From CAZRRV01 sp964602735 (GTDB lineage: Bacteria > Bacillota > Clostridia > Oscillospirales > Acutalibacteraceae): DNA of 64,000 nucleotides. Location of the stretch: contig CAZRRV010000002.1 in NCBI GenBank assembly GCA_964602735.1, positions 1 through 64,000 on the forward strand. Direction: 5' to 3'. Within the stretch, counting starts at the first letter, position 1. Each line of letters begins with the position of its first letter. The translations under genes and the position numbers were made by a program. Shown here in pieces: positions 17,552 to 25,464 of this stretch. Below the pieces are notes generated by a model that saw only the letters and a list, made by a program, of their open reading frames with translations, had not been told where the DNA came from and made no database searches.

Positions 17552-20017
17552 TTATTGCGCCTGCGCATCAATCGGACGGAAAACATATCCGTCGCCGTTA
17601 TACTCGCAGACAACGCTCATCCCTTTCGATATTTTATTTTCGAGGATCTCTTCGGAAAGCAAATCTTCGATTTTCGTTTGTATCGCGCGGCGCAGCGGTC
17701 TTGCGCCGTATACGGGGTCGAAACCCTCTTTCGCAATTTCTTTTACCGCGCTTCCGTCGAATGAAACGGTTATATCCATTGCCGCGAGTCTGTCGGAAAG
17801 GGTACCCAGCATTTTAGACGCTATATTTTCGATCTGCTCTTCCGTAAGTTTGTGGAAGACGATAATCTCGTCGACACGGTTCAAAAATTCGGGGCGGAAC
17901 GCCTGTTTAAGCTCGCCGGTAACATCGTTTTTCATTTCCTCCCACGAGCGCGCGTCGGTTTCGTTTCCGTCGCCGAAGCCGAACGCCTGTTTCTTTTCGG
18001 TTATAAGGCGGGCGCCGATGTTTGATGTCATGATGATTACGGTATTTTTGAAGCTTACCCTGCGGCCCTGCGAATCGGTAAGGACGCCGTCTTCCAGAAT
18101 TTGCAGCAAGAGATTAAAAACATCGGGATGGGCTTTCTCAATTTCATCGAACAGCACTACCGAATACGGACTGCGGCGCACTTTTTCGGTAAGCTGACCG
18201 CCTTCTTCGTATCCGACATATCCGGGAGGAGAACCGATAAGCTTCGATACCGTGTGCTTTTCCATATACTCCGACATATCGAGCTTGATTATCGCGTTTT
18301 CGCTGCCGAACATAGCCTCCGCCAGAGCTTTCGACAGTTCTGTTTTACCTACTCCGGTAGGCCCTAAGAATATAAACGAGCCTATCGGACGCTTGGGATC
18401 TTTAAGCCCCACCCTGCCGCGCCTTATTGCCTTCGCGACGGCGCTGACAGCCTCCTCCTGACCGACGACGCGATTGTGCAGTACATCCTCCAGCTTTAAC
18501 AGCCGTTCGCTTTCCTCTTCGGTGAGTTCGTTTACGGGAATTCCCGTCGACTGAGAAATAATCTCGGCGATCGATTCGGCGCCGATTTCGCCGCACATTT
18601 CGCCGTCGCCGCCGTGCCAGCTTTCACGCGCAGCTTTTATTTTTTCTTTTAGTTCCGTTTCGCGGTCGCGCAACTTGGCCGCCTGCTCGAAGTTCTGGGC
18701 TTTTATCTCTTTCTCTTTCTCCTGACCCGTCTGCTTAAGTTCGGTTTCCAAATCTTTGATTTCAGAAGGGGCTACTCCCGCCGTAAGCCGTTCGCGCGAC
18801 GCCGCTTCGTCGATTAAATCGATGGCTTTGTCGGGGAGAAATCTGTCGGTAATATACCGCGCGGAAAGCTTTACCGCCGCGTTAATCGCCTCGTCGGTTA
18901 TTTTCACCTTGTGATGAGCCTCGTATCTGTCGCGCAGTCCCTTCAGAATTTCGACGGAATCCGCTTCGCTCGGCTCGCCCACCGTTACGGGCTGGAACCG
19001 GCGTTCGAGTGCCGCGTCTTTTTCGATATTCTTGCGGTATTCGCTCAAAGTGGTGGCGCCGATAAGCTGAAAATCGCCGCGTGCCAGAGCCGGTTTTAAT
19101 ATGTTCGCAGCGTCTGTCGAGCCCTCGGCCGCGCCCGCGCCGGTAATGGTGTGCACCTCGTCGATAAACAGTATGACATCATCGGCGGCGCGCACCTCGT
19201 CGATAACAGATTTGATTCTTTCCTCAAAATCACCGCGATATTTGGTTCCCGCGACCATGCCGGTGAGGTCGAGCGCCACAACGCGTTTGCCGCGCAGCGG
19301 TTCGGGGATTTCGTCGGAGGCGATTTTAAGCGCCAGTCCTTCAACTACCGCCGTTTTTCCTACGCCGGGTTCCCCGATAAGGCAGGGATTGTTTTTGGTT
19401 CTGCGGCAAAGTATCTGAATTACACGGTTTATTTCGTCGTTTCGCCCGATCACCGGATCGATTTTTCCGGCTTTTGCCTCCGCCGTCAGATCCCGCGAAA
19501 ATTTATCGAGAGTTTTTGTGCCTTTGGATTTGGTTTTTCCTCCGCCGGGCGACGGTTCGCCCCGGCTTTCCTCATCTTCGCCGCGCTGACCGATCGTTTC
19601 ACGTGCCAAATCCTCGATGTCCACTCCGAATTGCCGCAAAAACCGCACGGCGTAGCTGTCGCCGTCGTTAAGCAGACCGAAAAGAATATGTTCGCTGTCG
19701 ACAAATGTTTTGCCGGTTTTCCGCGCTATGGCGACGGCTATTTCAATGGAATTTTTCGCGCGGGGCGTCAGATAATCGGGGGACAGTTCGGTTTTTTCCC
19801 CCGCCTGTGACGATTCTTTAAGCATTTCCTCCAGAGCGTCGGCGTTTACGCCTCTTTCGTTGAGCATCGAGCATGCCGAACAATCTTCGGTTTTAAGCAG
19901 CCCCAGGAGGAGGTGTTCGCTTCCGATATAGGTTTGCCCCAGTTCCTCCGCCGACTCGATTGCCGCGTTAAGCGCGGCGTTCGCTTTTTGTGTAAATCCG
20001 TTAAAATTGTAACGCAT
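17552..20017 (-). CDS. clpC: ATP-dependent Clp protease ATP-binding subunit ClpC
   Basis: ClpC is a Hsp100 AAA+ unfoldase that feeds proteins, including arginine-phosphorylated ones, to ClpP. The 821-residue protein has two N-terminal Clp repeats (residues 1-145), a first AAA+ module with Walker A GEPGVGKT near 213 and Walker B LFIDEVH, a middle domain with a UVR-like coiled segment (EKEIKAQNFEQAAKLRDRETELKEK), a second AAA+ module with GPTGVGKTELSKAL near 550 and VLFDEIEKAHPDVF, and a C-terminal D2-small domain. The P-loop-bearing M-domain is typical of ClpC, not ClpA. It is last in the ctsR operon, 3 bp after mcsB, and a terminator follows. Confidence 0.97.
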   Translation of the reverse strand: MRYNFNGFTQKANAALNAAIESAEELGQTYIGSEHLLLGLLKTEDCSACSMLNERGVNADALEEMLKESSQAGEKTELSPDYLTPRAKNSIEIAVAIARKTGKTFVDSEHILFGLLNDGDSYAVRFLRQFGVDIEDLARETIGQRGEDEESRGEPSPGGGKTKSKGTKTLDKFSRDLTAEAKAGKIDPVIGRNDEINRVIQILCRRTKNNPCLIGEPGVGKTAVVEGLALKIASDEIPEPLRGKRVVALDLTGMVAGTKYRGDFEERIKSVIDEVRAADDVILFIDEVHTITGAGAAEGSTDAANILKPALARGDFQLIGATTLSEYRKNIEKDAALERRFQPVTVGEPSEADSVEILKGLRDRYEAHHKVKITDEAINAAVKLSARYITDRFLPDKAIDLIDEAASRERLTAGVAPSEIKDLETELKQTGQEKEKEIKAQNFEQAAKLRDRETELKEKIKAARESWHGGDGEMCGEIGAESIAEIISQSTGIPVNELTEEESERLLKLEDVLHNRVVGQEEAVSAVAKAIRRGRVGLKDPKRPIGSFIFLGPTGVGKTELSKALAEAMFGSENAIIKLDMSEYMEKHTVSKLIGSPPGYVGYEEGGQLTEKVRRSPYSVVLFDEIEKAHPDVFNLLLQILEDGVLTDSQGRRVSFKNTVIIMTSNIGARLITEKKQAFGFGDGNETDARSWEEMKNDVTGELKQAFRPEFLNRVDEIIVFHKLTEEQIENIASKMLGTLSDRLAAMDITVSFDGSAVKEIAKEGFDPVYGARPLRRAIQTKIEDLLSEEILENKISKGMSVVCEYNGDGYVFRPIDAQAQ

Positions 20018-20020
20018 ATA

Positions 20021-21037
20021 TTATTCCTCCGCTCCGTTCAATGCGTTCCGTAAGATTTCCGCGCGTTTTTTATCGCGCTCTTCGGCCGTTTTACAGCCGT
20101 AATTTGTTTGCAACATACTCGGCTGCGTTTCAATCAACAGGCGAATCGGAAGTTCGGGCGGAATTTTTACAAATCCGCTGTCGATTCCGAGTTTTATCCG
20201 CGAGAGAAGCCCTATCGCCTCTTTACTTTCCATAATTCTCGCGTTCGCGAGGATCCCGTAAGCGCGGCACACTGCGTCTTCAAGAGAATCGTTGTCAAAC
20301 GCTGTGCGCGTATCCCGCTCTTTTTCGATTATCTGTTTGGCTATCGCGGCGATATTGCGTAACGCCGACTGTTCGGTAAGCCCCAGCGTAACCTGGTTGG
20401 AAAGCTGGTACAATGCCGCGTCGGATCTGCTCCCCTCGCCGTATGTGCCGCGTACCGTAAGCCCGATTTTCGACACCGTGGCCGCGAGACGGGTTATTTC
20501 TCCGGTTTGTTCCAGCGCGGGCAGATGCATCATTACGGACGCGCGCAACCCGGTGCCGAGATTGGTGGGGCATTCGGTTAAAAAGCCCAGTTCATCGTCG
20601 TAGGCTATCGGAAGTTCCTCCGACAGTACGGTATCAATCTTATCGGCGATGTCGTAAGCCCCGTCGAGATTTATCCCCGGCATTATAACCTGAATGCGTA
20701 TGTGATCTTCTTCGCCTATCATAATGTCGATTTGCTCGTCGGGCGAACAGACAAGCAATCTGCCCGCCCGGTTGCGCGCGAACGCGGGGCTTATTATATG
20801 CCGCTCAACCATGGCCGCCGCCTCGGCGTCGGTAATGTGTTCCATTTCGATGCACCGCAAATTTTTTGAAAGGGCGGAATTGCCGTTGCACAAAACATCC
20901 GCTATTTTGTGACCCGTTTCGCGCATCTGCGCTTCGTTCATCGCGCCGGGAAACGGGACGTTGCCGAGGTTCCGGGCAAGACGTACTCTGGTGCTTACCG
21001 TGATTGCGTCTTTGCTGTTTTCATACCATTTGCTCAT
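20021..21037 (-). CDS. mcsB: protein arginine kinase McsB
   Basis: McsB phosphorylates arginines on client proteins, marking them for ClpCP, and inactivates CtsR under stress. The 338-residue protein has the phosphagen-kinase-like catalytic fold: STRVRLARNLGNVPFPG near residue 15 (nucleotide-binding arginines), ICSPDEQIDIMIGEEDHIRIQ-like segment (VCSPDEQIDIMIGEEDH) near 95-111, LTECPTNLGTGLRASVMMHLPAL (catalytic Cys and nucleotide loop) near 150-172 and RGTYGEGSRSDAALYQLSNQVTLG. The start overlaps the mcsA stop by 4 bp. Confidence 0.96.
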   Translation of the reverse strand: MSKWYENSKDAITVSTRVRLARNLGNVPFPGAMNEAQMRETGHKIADVLCNGNSALSKNLRCIEMEHITDAEAAAMVERHIISPAFARNRAGRLLVCSPDEQIDIMIGEEDHIRIQVIMPGINLDGAYDIADKIDTVLSEELPIAYDDELGFLTECPTNLGTGLRASVMMHLPALEQTGEITRLAATVSKIGLTVRGTYGEGSRSDAALYQLSNQVTLGLTEQSALRNIAAIAKQIIEKERDTRTAFDNDSLEDAVCRAYGILANARIMESKEAIGLLSRIKLGIDSGFVKIPPELPIRLLIETQPSMLQTNYGCKTAEERDKKRAEILRNALNGAEE

Positions 21038-21537
21038 TGTTCTCCCGCCTCCAGTCTCTTTATTTCGTCTCTTATTTCGGCCGCTTTTTCATACGCTTCG
21101 TTCGCGATCGCGGTTTTAAGGTCGGCTTTAAGCCTGTCGATTTTCCGCTCTCCCGACTGTTCGGCCTCCTCCGCGGTTCCCGCCGGTTTCGGCGCGTATT
21201 TTGACCGCTTGCCTATGTGCCTCACACTGCCGTGCAGTCGCTGAAGCGAAGGGCGAAGCTGTTTTTCAAACACTTTGTAGCATTCGGCGCAACCGAGCCT
21301 GCCGCTTTCCGCAATCTCTTCAAACGAGCGGCCGCAAAGACCGCAGCGCACAGTGTTTCCGATACCCGGTGTTGCCGCCGTTTCGCCGAACACTCCGGAC
21401 AGCATATTAAACAGTCCTCCGTCGATTTCTTCTTTCGCCGCGCAGACGGGGCACAGGTGCAGTTCCGTCGTAACACCGTTTACGGTGCGTTTAACGTAAG
21501 CGGTAGCGGTCCTCTTTTTGCATTTGTCACACAACAT
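21034..21537 (-). CDS. mcsA: McsA, zinc-binding activator of McsB with UVR motif
   Basis: McsA binds zinc and activates the arginine kinase McsB. The 167-residue protein has CxxC pairs LCDKCKKR, LCPVCAAKEE, CGLCGRSFEEIAESGRLGCAECYKVF, which form treble-clef-like zinc sites, and a C-terminal UVR motif (LKADLKTAIANEAYEKAAEIRDEIKRLE). An upstream in-frame TTG at 21546 is possible, but the ATG at 21537 begins at MLCDKC as in relatives; AAGGAGGA is 10-11 nt upstream of it. It lies 8-17 bp after ctsR and overlaps mcsB. Confidence 0.95.
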   Translation of the reverse strand: MLCDKCKKRTATAYVKRTVNGVTTELHLCPVCAAKEEIDGGLFNMLSGVFGETAATPGIGNTVRCGLCGRSFEEIAESGRLGCAECYKVFEKQLRPSLQRLHGSVRHIGKRSKYAPKPAGTAEEAEQSGERKIDRLKADLKTAIANEAYEKAAEIRDEIKRLEAGEQ

Positions 21538-21554
21538 AACAATCAAATCCTCCT

Positions 21555-22007
21555 TCAGATTAAAGCGATCAGCATCTGCTTTACAAGCGCTGCGCGCAGT
21601 CCGTCGCGGGCACCCGCGGGAACCGAGTGCATCACCGGATAACCTATCGCCGCTCGGATAGCATCGGCTGCTTTCGGTTCCAGCAGCCCGCTGTGCTCGC
21701 AGTTTTCAAGCGCCACTCTCGCGGTCAGTTCGTCAAGGGAATCCCCGATCGAGTTTACTATGTGCATTAGCGAGGGCGAACGGTCTGCGCAGATACGGGT
21801 TACGCGGATGTAGCCTCCTCCGCCGCGACGGCTCTCGATGATATACCCCTGCTCCGGGGTAAATCGGGAAGAAAGAACATAATTTATCTGACTTGGCACG
21901 CACCCCAGTCTCTGCGCGAGTTCGTTGCGTTGAATTTCCGCCACATTCGTGCCGGATTCGTCGAGCATTTTTATTATCCGTTCGGCAATTATATCGCTTA
22001 TACGCAC
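21555..22007 (-). CDS. ctsR: CtsR, class III stress gene repressor
   Basis: CtsR is the winged-helix heat-sensing repressor of clp genes in Bacillota. The protein (150 residues from the chosen start) shows ISDIIAERIIKMLDESG, the DNA-binding helix-turn-helix region IQRNELAQRLGCVPSQINYVLSSRFTPEQGYIIESRRGGGGYIRVTRI (with the thermosensing glycine-rich wing) and a C-terminal dimer/McsB-interacting domain. Three in-frame GTG codons exist (22028, 22016, 22007). The promoter places the transcript start near 22033, leaving no leader for 22028, while GTG 22007 has AGGAAGAAGG 7 nt upstream and fits the family start. A CtsR box overlaps its own promoter, so autorepression is expected. Confidence 0.95.
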   Translation of the reverse strand: MRISDIIAERIIKMLDESGTNVAEIQRNELAQRLGCVPSQINYVLSSRFTPEQGYIIESRRGGGGYIRVTRICADRSPSLMHIVNSIGDSLDELTARVALENCEHSGLLEPKAADAIRAAIGYPVMHSVPAGARDGLRAALVKQMLIALI

Positions 22008-22039
22008 GGTAATCACCTTCTTCCTCACGAACCGCGTAT

Positions 22040-22068
22040 ATTATACGGCATAGGTCAAAGATAGTCAA
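22040..22068 (-). promoter_or_regulatory. Sigma-A promoter of the ctsR operon
   Basis: On the minus strand TTGACT (22068-22063) and TATAAT (22045-22040) are spaced exactly 17 bp, placing transcription start near 22033, about 25 nt before the preferred ctsR start. Confidence 0.85.
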
Positions 22069-22069
22069 A
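22053..22069. promoter_or_regulatory. CtsR operator (heptad direct repeat)
   Basis: GGTCAAA-GAT-AGTCAAA fits the CtsR consensus (A/G)GTCAAA-NAN-(A/G)GTCAAA exactly in heptads and 3-bp spacing. The second heptad overlaps the -35 hexamer of the ctsR promoter, so binding should block RNA polymerase. Confidence 0.9.
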
Positions 22070-22100
22070 GTCTAAAACGGGCGTGATTGCGCTGAAAACA

Positions 22101-22129
22101 AAAAAGAGCGGGGCTTTTGCGCTCTTTTT
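22101..22129. terminator. Bidirectional terminator between nth and ctsR
   Basis: Stem AAAAAGAGCG / CGCTCTTTTT with a 9-nt loop has T-runs on both strands. On the minus strand it would stop read-through from the nth operon just before the ctsR promoter. Confidence 0.75.
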
Positions 22130-22478
22130 CGACATTTTTCTCTGTTTTTATCATTTTTTTGCCGGTTTTATTTATCGAACGGAAATCATTCCGTTTGGGT
22201 TACGCGGTAAAAATATACCGGCGGATATACGGAACGCGCCGCGCCGTGCAGCCGCGCAAAGCGCGAAGGGTCGCGCCGGAGGGCATATTACCCGCGCCGC
22301 CGCGGAAAGCGATGTAAAAACGGCAAACAACCGCCGCGCGAATGTGCGGCGGTTCCGGCGGAAAAAATCCGAACGAAAATACGGAAGCGGCACGGCGTAA
22401 CACGGGAAACCGTGCGGAGGGCGGGCGATAAGATAACGGAACCGAAGGCGCGATGTACGGTGCCGCCTTTGCGAAATT
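22130..22478. other. GC-rich intergenic region
   Basis: About 350 bp with no convincing gene. It contains a stem-loop AACCGCCGC / GCGGCGGTT (22329-22354) that could act on transcripts of the nth operon, and several short palindromic GC stretches. Confidence 0.4.
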
Positions 22479-23138
22479 TTATTTTGCCGGTTTTTTCAAT
22501 ATTCTCGGGCATATCGGAGACAGGCAGCAACCGCCGCATTCAGGACCGGCGGCGCGGCAGACCGCACGCCCGTGAATCACGGTGCGGTGACAAAAGGCGT
22601 TCGATCTTTCCGGCGGCAGGAGCTCCCGCATTGTACATTCGACGACATACGGATCGGCGGTGTATACAAAACCCATGCGGTTGCAGAGGCGGATGAAATG
22701 CGTATCGGCGACGACCGCCGGTTTGCCGTAAACATCGCCGCATATTAGATTTGCTGTCTTTCTGCCTACCCCCGGCAGTTTAACAAGCTCTTCCACGCTG
22801 TCGGGCAGAACGCCGCCGTACCGTTCGGTAACCGCCCGTGCGGCGTAAACAAGGTTGCGCGCTTTTGTGCGGTATAATCCGCAGCTTTTAATGATATTTT
22901 CAACATCGCGTATATCGGCGCGGGCAAGCCGTTCGGCGTCGGGGTATTTTTCAAACAATGCCGGAGTTACCTTGTTTACTCTCGCGTCGGTACACTGAGC
23001 GGAAAGCATTACCGCGGCTAGCAGCTGAAACGGCGACTCGCTTTCAAGCGAGCATTCCGCGTCGGGATATTCCGCTTCCAGCAGAGATACGGCCTCAAAC
23101 GCCCTTTTCCGTTCGTTTTCAACGGGTTTTCCGTTCAT
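22479..23138 (-). CDS. nth: endonuclease III (DNA glycosylase/AP lyase)
   Basis: Nth removes oxidised pyrimidines from DNA and cleaves the abasic site. The 219-residue protein has the helix-hairpin-helix VKLPGVGRKTANLI (catalytic Lys in RKTA), the catalytic Asp in VVADTHFIRLCNRMGF, LSAQCTDARVNKVTPALF near the N terminus, and a C-terminal [4Fe-4S] ligand set C-x6-C-x2-C-x5-C (CRAAGPECGGCCLSPIC). Length is typical. It is the last gene of the MBL-pgeF-nth run on the minus strand, 1 bp after pgeF. Confidence 0.96.
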   Translation of the reverse strand: MNGKPVENERKRAFEAVSLLEAEYPDAECSLESESPFQLLAAVMLSAQCTDARVNKVTPALFEKYPDAERLARADIRDVENIIKSCGLYRTKARNLVYAARAVTERYGGVLPDSVEELVKLPGVGRKTANLICGDVYGKPAVVADTHFIRLCNRMGFVYTADPYVVECTMRELLPPERSNAFCHRTVIHGRAVCRAAGPECGGCCLSPICPRILKKPAK

Positions 23139-23139
23139 C

Positions 23140-23982
23140 TTAAGCCTTCTGTTCCGCTATGCTTAAAAAAGCCGCGAGGTTGCCCCGCGCGAAGCCCGTA
23201 ACGCGGTGGGAAAAGAATATGTCGGGGCGGCATTTGGTGCAAAGATCCGACACCGTTATGTTTTCGGGCTTTACGCCGGAGTTTATCAGTGTTTGCCGGT
23301 TGATTCCCTTTAAGTCGATATAATATTTCCCGCCCCGTTTTTCGGTAAAATCATCGATATTTATATTCGGCAGCCGACCTAAACGCTCGTAAACGGGAAA
23401 GTCCGTTTCAAAGCACCTGCCGCAAATCGACGGCGCAATCCCCGCTATCAAATCGGCGGGATCCGTTCCGTAACATTCGGTCATTTTCCGCACCGTGAGC
23501 CCGCCGATGTCTCCCGCCGTGCACCTCCACGAGGCATGAGCGGCGCCTATGCAGCGGCGGACGGGGTCGCACAGCAGCAGAGGCACACAGTCGGCGTACT
23601 GCGTAACAAGCGTAAGACCGGGGCAATTCGTAACCATGGCGTCAACACTTTCGTAGTCGCGTTCGCGCAAAATGCCTTTTCCCGCGTCGGATTCCGTTAC
23701 AACCCGAACATTGAGTTCGTGTTTCTGGTTCGACAGTACCAGCCTGTTGTAATCGAAACCCGCCGCTTTACAGATGATTTTGTAATTTTCGGCTACATCG
23801 CCGGCGTTGTCGCCGCGGGAAAAACTTAAATTCATTGTCGCGAAACAGCCTTTGCTTACGCCGCCGAGTCTGGTGGTAAACGCGTTGCGGAATATTTTCA
23901 ATTCATCAATCGCGGGAAACGAAAGGTAGCGGAGTTCGCCGTCGGTATGTATCCGCATAACGGACGATGTAAATTCGCGCAT
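23140..23982 (-). CDS. pgeF: peptidoglycan editing factor PgeF (laccase-domain, YfiH family)
   Basis: PgeF-family proteins remove mis-incorporated amino acids from peptidoglycan precursors; members were earlier called polyphenol oxidase laccases and some act as purine nucleosidases. The 280-residue protein has the N-terminal FTTRLGGVSKGCFATMNLSF, an HELNVRVV segment, DAMVTNCPGLTLVTQYADCVPLLLCDP, the metal-binding HASWRCTAGDI (usually HAGWRGT), CGRCFETDFPV and the C-terminal DLCTKCRPDIFFSHRVTGFARGN. The HASWRC variant of the signature is unusual but keeps the His. AGGAGA precedes the ATG. Confidence 0.9.
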   Translation of the reverse strand: MREFTSSVMRIHTDGELRYLSFPAIDELKIFRNAFTTRLGGVSKGCFATMNLSFSRGDNAGDVAENYKIICKAAGFDYNRLVLSNQKHELNVRVVTESDAGKGILRERDYESVDAMVTNCPGLTLVTQYADCVPLLLCDPVRRCIGAAHASWRCTAGDIGGLTVRKMTECYGTDPADLIAGIAPSICGRCFETDFPVYERLGRLPNINIDDFTEKRGGKYYIDLKGINRQTLINSGVKPENITVSDLCTKCRPDIFFSHRVTGFARGNLAAFLSIAEQKA

Positions 23983-23991
23983 ATGTGTCTC

Positions 23992-24903
23992 CTATCTTCC
24001 TCCGTCGAGCATTATGCCGGAGTCGGTTGTTATCGTTACGGTTTCGCCGTCGCTTTTCGCGATAACGGTGCCGTTTATATCGGTGCGGTAGACCATTTCT
24101 GTTCCGTACTCGTAAAGACGGTTTATGACGGTGTTTGACGGGTGCCCGTAGCTGTTGCCCGCCCCGACCGATATTACGGCGTATTTCGGCGATACCGCCT
24201 TTATAAAGGCGGCCGTTGTGGAGTAGTCGCTGCCGTGGTGCCCTACTTTGAGAACATCGGCTTTCAAATCACAGCCGCCGGCAAGCATTTCCTTTTCGTT
24301 TTCCGCTTCGGCGTCGCCCTCAAAGAGGAAACCCGTGTCGCCGTAGGTAACGCGGACGACCGCCGAATAAAGGTTAAGTTCGTCGTAATCTCCGAAAGGC
24401 GAAAGAATCCGCGCGCGTACGTTTTCGTCGGAATAAACCGTAACGCCGTTGTTCGCCCGGATTACTGCGGCCCCGCTTTCGCTTAACGCGTCGATCACAT
24501 TCTCGTAACTTTCCGTGGCGGGCACCGCCGAATCTTTCACTTTCGGCATATAAACCGTACCTATGTCGAAATTTTCGATAATCACTTCCGCGCCGCCGAG
24601 GTGATCCTCGTGCGGGTGCGTTAAAACGAGTATGTCAAGCGATGTAATTTTCATTTTGCGGAGAAAGTCCGCGATCAGCAGCCCGTCGGAACCGTTGCCT
24701 GCATCTATAAGCATCGCCGCTCCGCCGGGGAAAACAACAAGCTCGCTGTCGGCCTGCCCCACATCGAGATAGTAAACGGTAAGTGCGCCGGAGAGGTTCG
24801 CCCCGCCGGTGGTATCCGGGCGGCGCCCGCATCCCGTTGCCGACAGCAGAACCGCGCAGACGACCGCGCACGCAATAAACCGGATTGTTCCGTTTCGCCG
24901 CAT
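23992..24903 (-). CDS. MBL-fold hydrolase lipoprotein (ComEC C-terminal-like)
   Basis: The 303-residue protein has a signal peptide ending in the lipobox SATGC (Cys25), then a metallo-beta-lactamase fold: LTVYYLDVGQADSELVVFPGG, IDAGNGSDG, the metal motif LTHPHEDHLGGAEVII (HxHxDH), FLFEGDAEAENE, and VLKVGHHGSDYSTT. This layout matches the detached ComEC/Rec2 extracellular nuclease-like domain common in Clostridia. It is predicted to be anchored outside the membrane; nuclease or phosphodiesterase activity is inferred from the family. It begins the pgeF-nth run, with 9 bp to pgeF. Confidence 0.88.
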   Translation of the reverse strand: MRRNGTIRFIACAVVCAVLLSATGCGRRPDTTGGANLSGALTVYYLDVGQADSELVVFPGGAAMLIDAGNGSDGLLIADFLRKMKITSLDILVLTHPHEDHLGGAEVIIENFDIGTVYMPKVKDSAVPATESYENVIDALSESGAAVIRANNGVTVYSDENVRARILSPFGDYDELNLYSAVVRVTYGDTGFLFEGDAEAENEKEMLAGGCDLKADVLKVGHHGSDYSTTAAFIKAVSPKYAVISVGAGNSYGHPSNTVINRLYEYGTEMVYRTDINGTVIAKSDGETVTITTDSGIMLDGGR

Positions 24904-25203
24904 ATATTCCAGCCCTTTGATCGTAATTATTACACACGCAATCCATCGCGGGCGCGCTTCAAAGCGTGATTTTTCTCGTATTAGAAGCGCCGGCGGGTAC
25001 CGCGCACCCGATAGCGCCGCGTTGCCGCCGAAAAGTCCGAGCGTCGTTTCGCGTTACTGCATAAACAAACAACCGTGTTCGGGAAATTCCGCTCCGTGGT
25101 TTTCAATTCGGCGCCGCCGGCAGGTTTTCGCTTTTCTCCGCCTTAAAGTATGTGCCGCGGTATTTTTCCCGGATTCCGGGGCGTAAATTCCCGATACGGT
25201 TAA
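24904..25203. other. Long 5' leader of the MBL lipoprotein operon, no gene seen
   Basis: If the promoter at 25204-25232 is used, about 290 nt of untranslated leader precede the ATG at 24903. On the minus strand it contains a possible stem GGCGCTTC / GAAGCGC near 24950-24995. I recognise no riboswitch class and no convincing small ORF. Confidence 0.35.
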
Positions 25204-25232
25204 ATTATAACGCTTCCGCGCCGGGATTGCAA
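25204..25232 (-). promoter_or_regulatory. Promoter upstream of the MBL-pgeF-nth operon
   Basis: On the minus strand TTGCAA (25232-25227) and TATAAT (25209-25204) are spaced 17 bp. Confidence 0.55.
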
Positions 25233-25369
25233 CAGGGTTTGCCTCACATTTCGCGGCGCGGGTGTATTCCGGGGAACATCTCGCAAATACCGTCGCGCGG
25301 CGGCGCTACCTGAAGTTGTTGCCCGAATTACGCAAATGCTTTCGGGACACGTAACTTTCGCGGCAACTC

Positions 25370-25398
25370 TTGACAGGCCGCGGCGGCTTCGGTATAAT
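25370..25398 (+). promoter_or_regulatory. Strong sigma-A promoter for the RNA repair enzyme gene
   Basis: TTGACA (25370-25375) and TATAAT (25393-25398) are both consensus, with a 17-bp spacer. The start codon is 67 bp downstream of the -10. Confidence 0.85.
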
Positions 25399-25464
25399 CA
25401 TACAGCAGGTATACGTTTATACTTATGCGAAATGCGGAAATTTTGCGGAAACGGAGAAATTTAA

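Noticed and set aside
22053..22069. A second CtsR box near clpC
   Set aside because: The only heptad pair with correct spacing is at the ctsR promoter; the GGTCAA near 62639 is a single half-site.
25000..25040. Further MITE copy (GCGCCGCGTTGCCG)
   Set aside because: Only one end-like stretch is present, the internal sequence does not align and no partner end is found.
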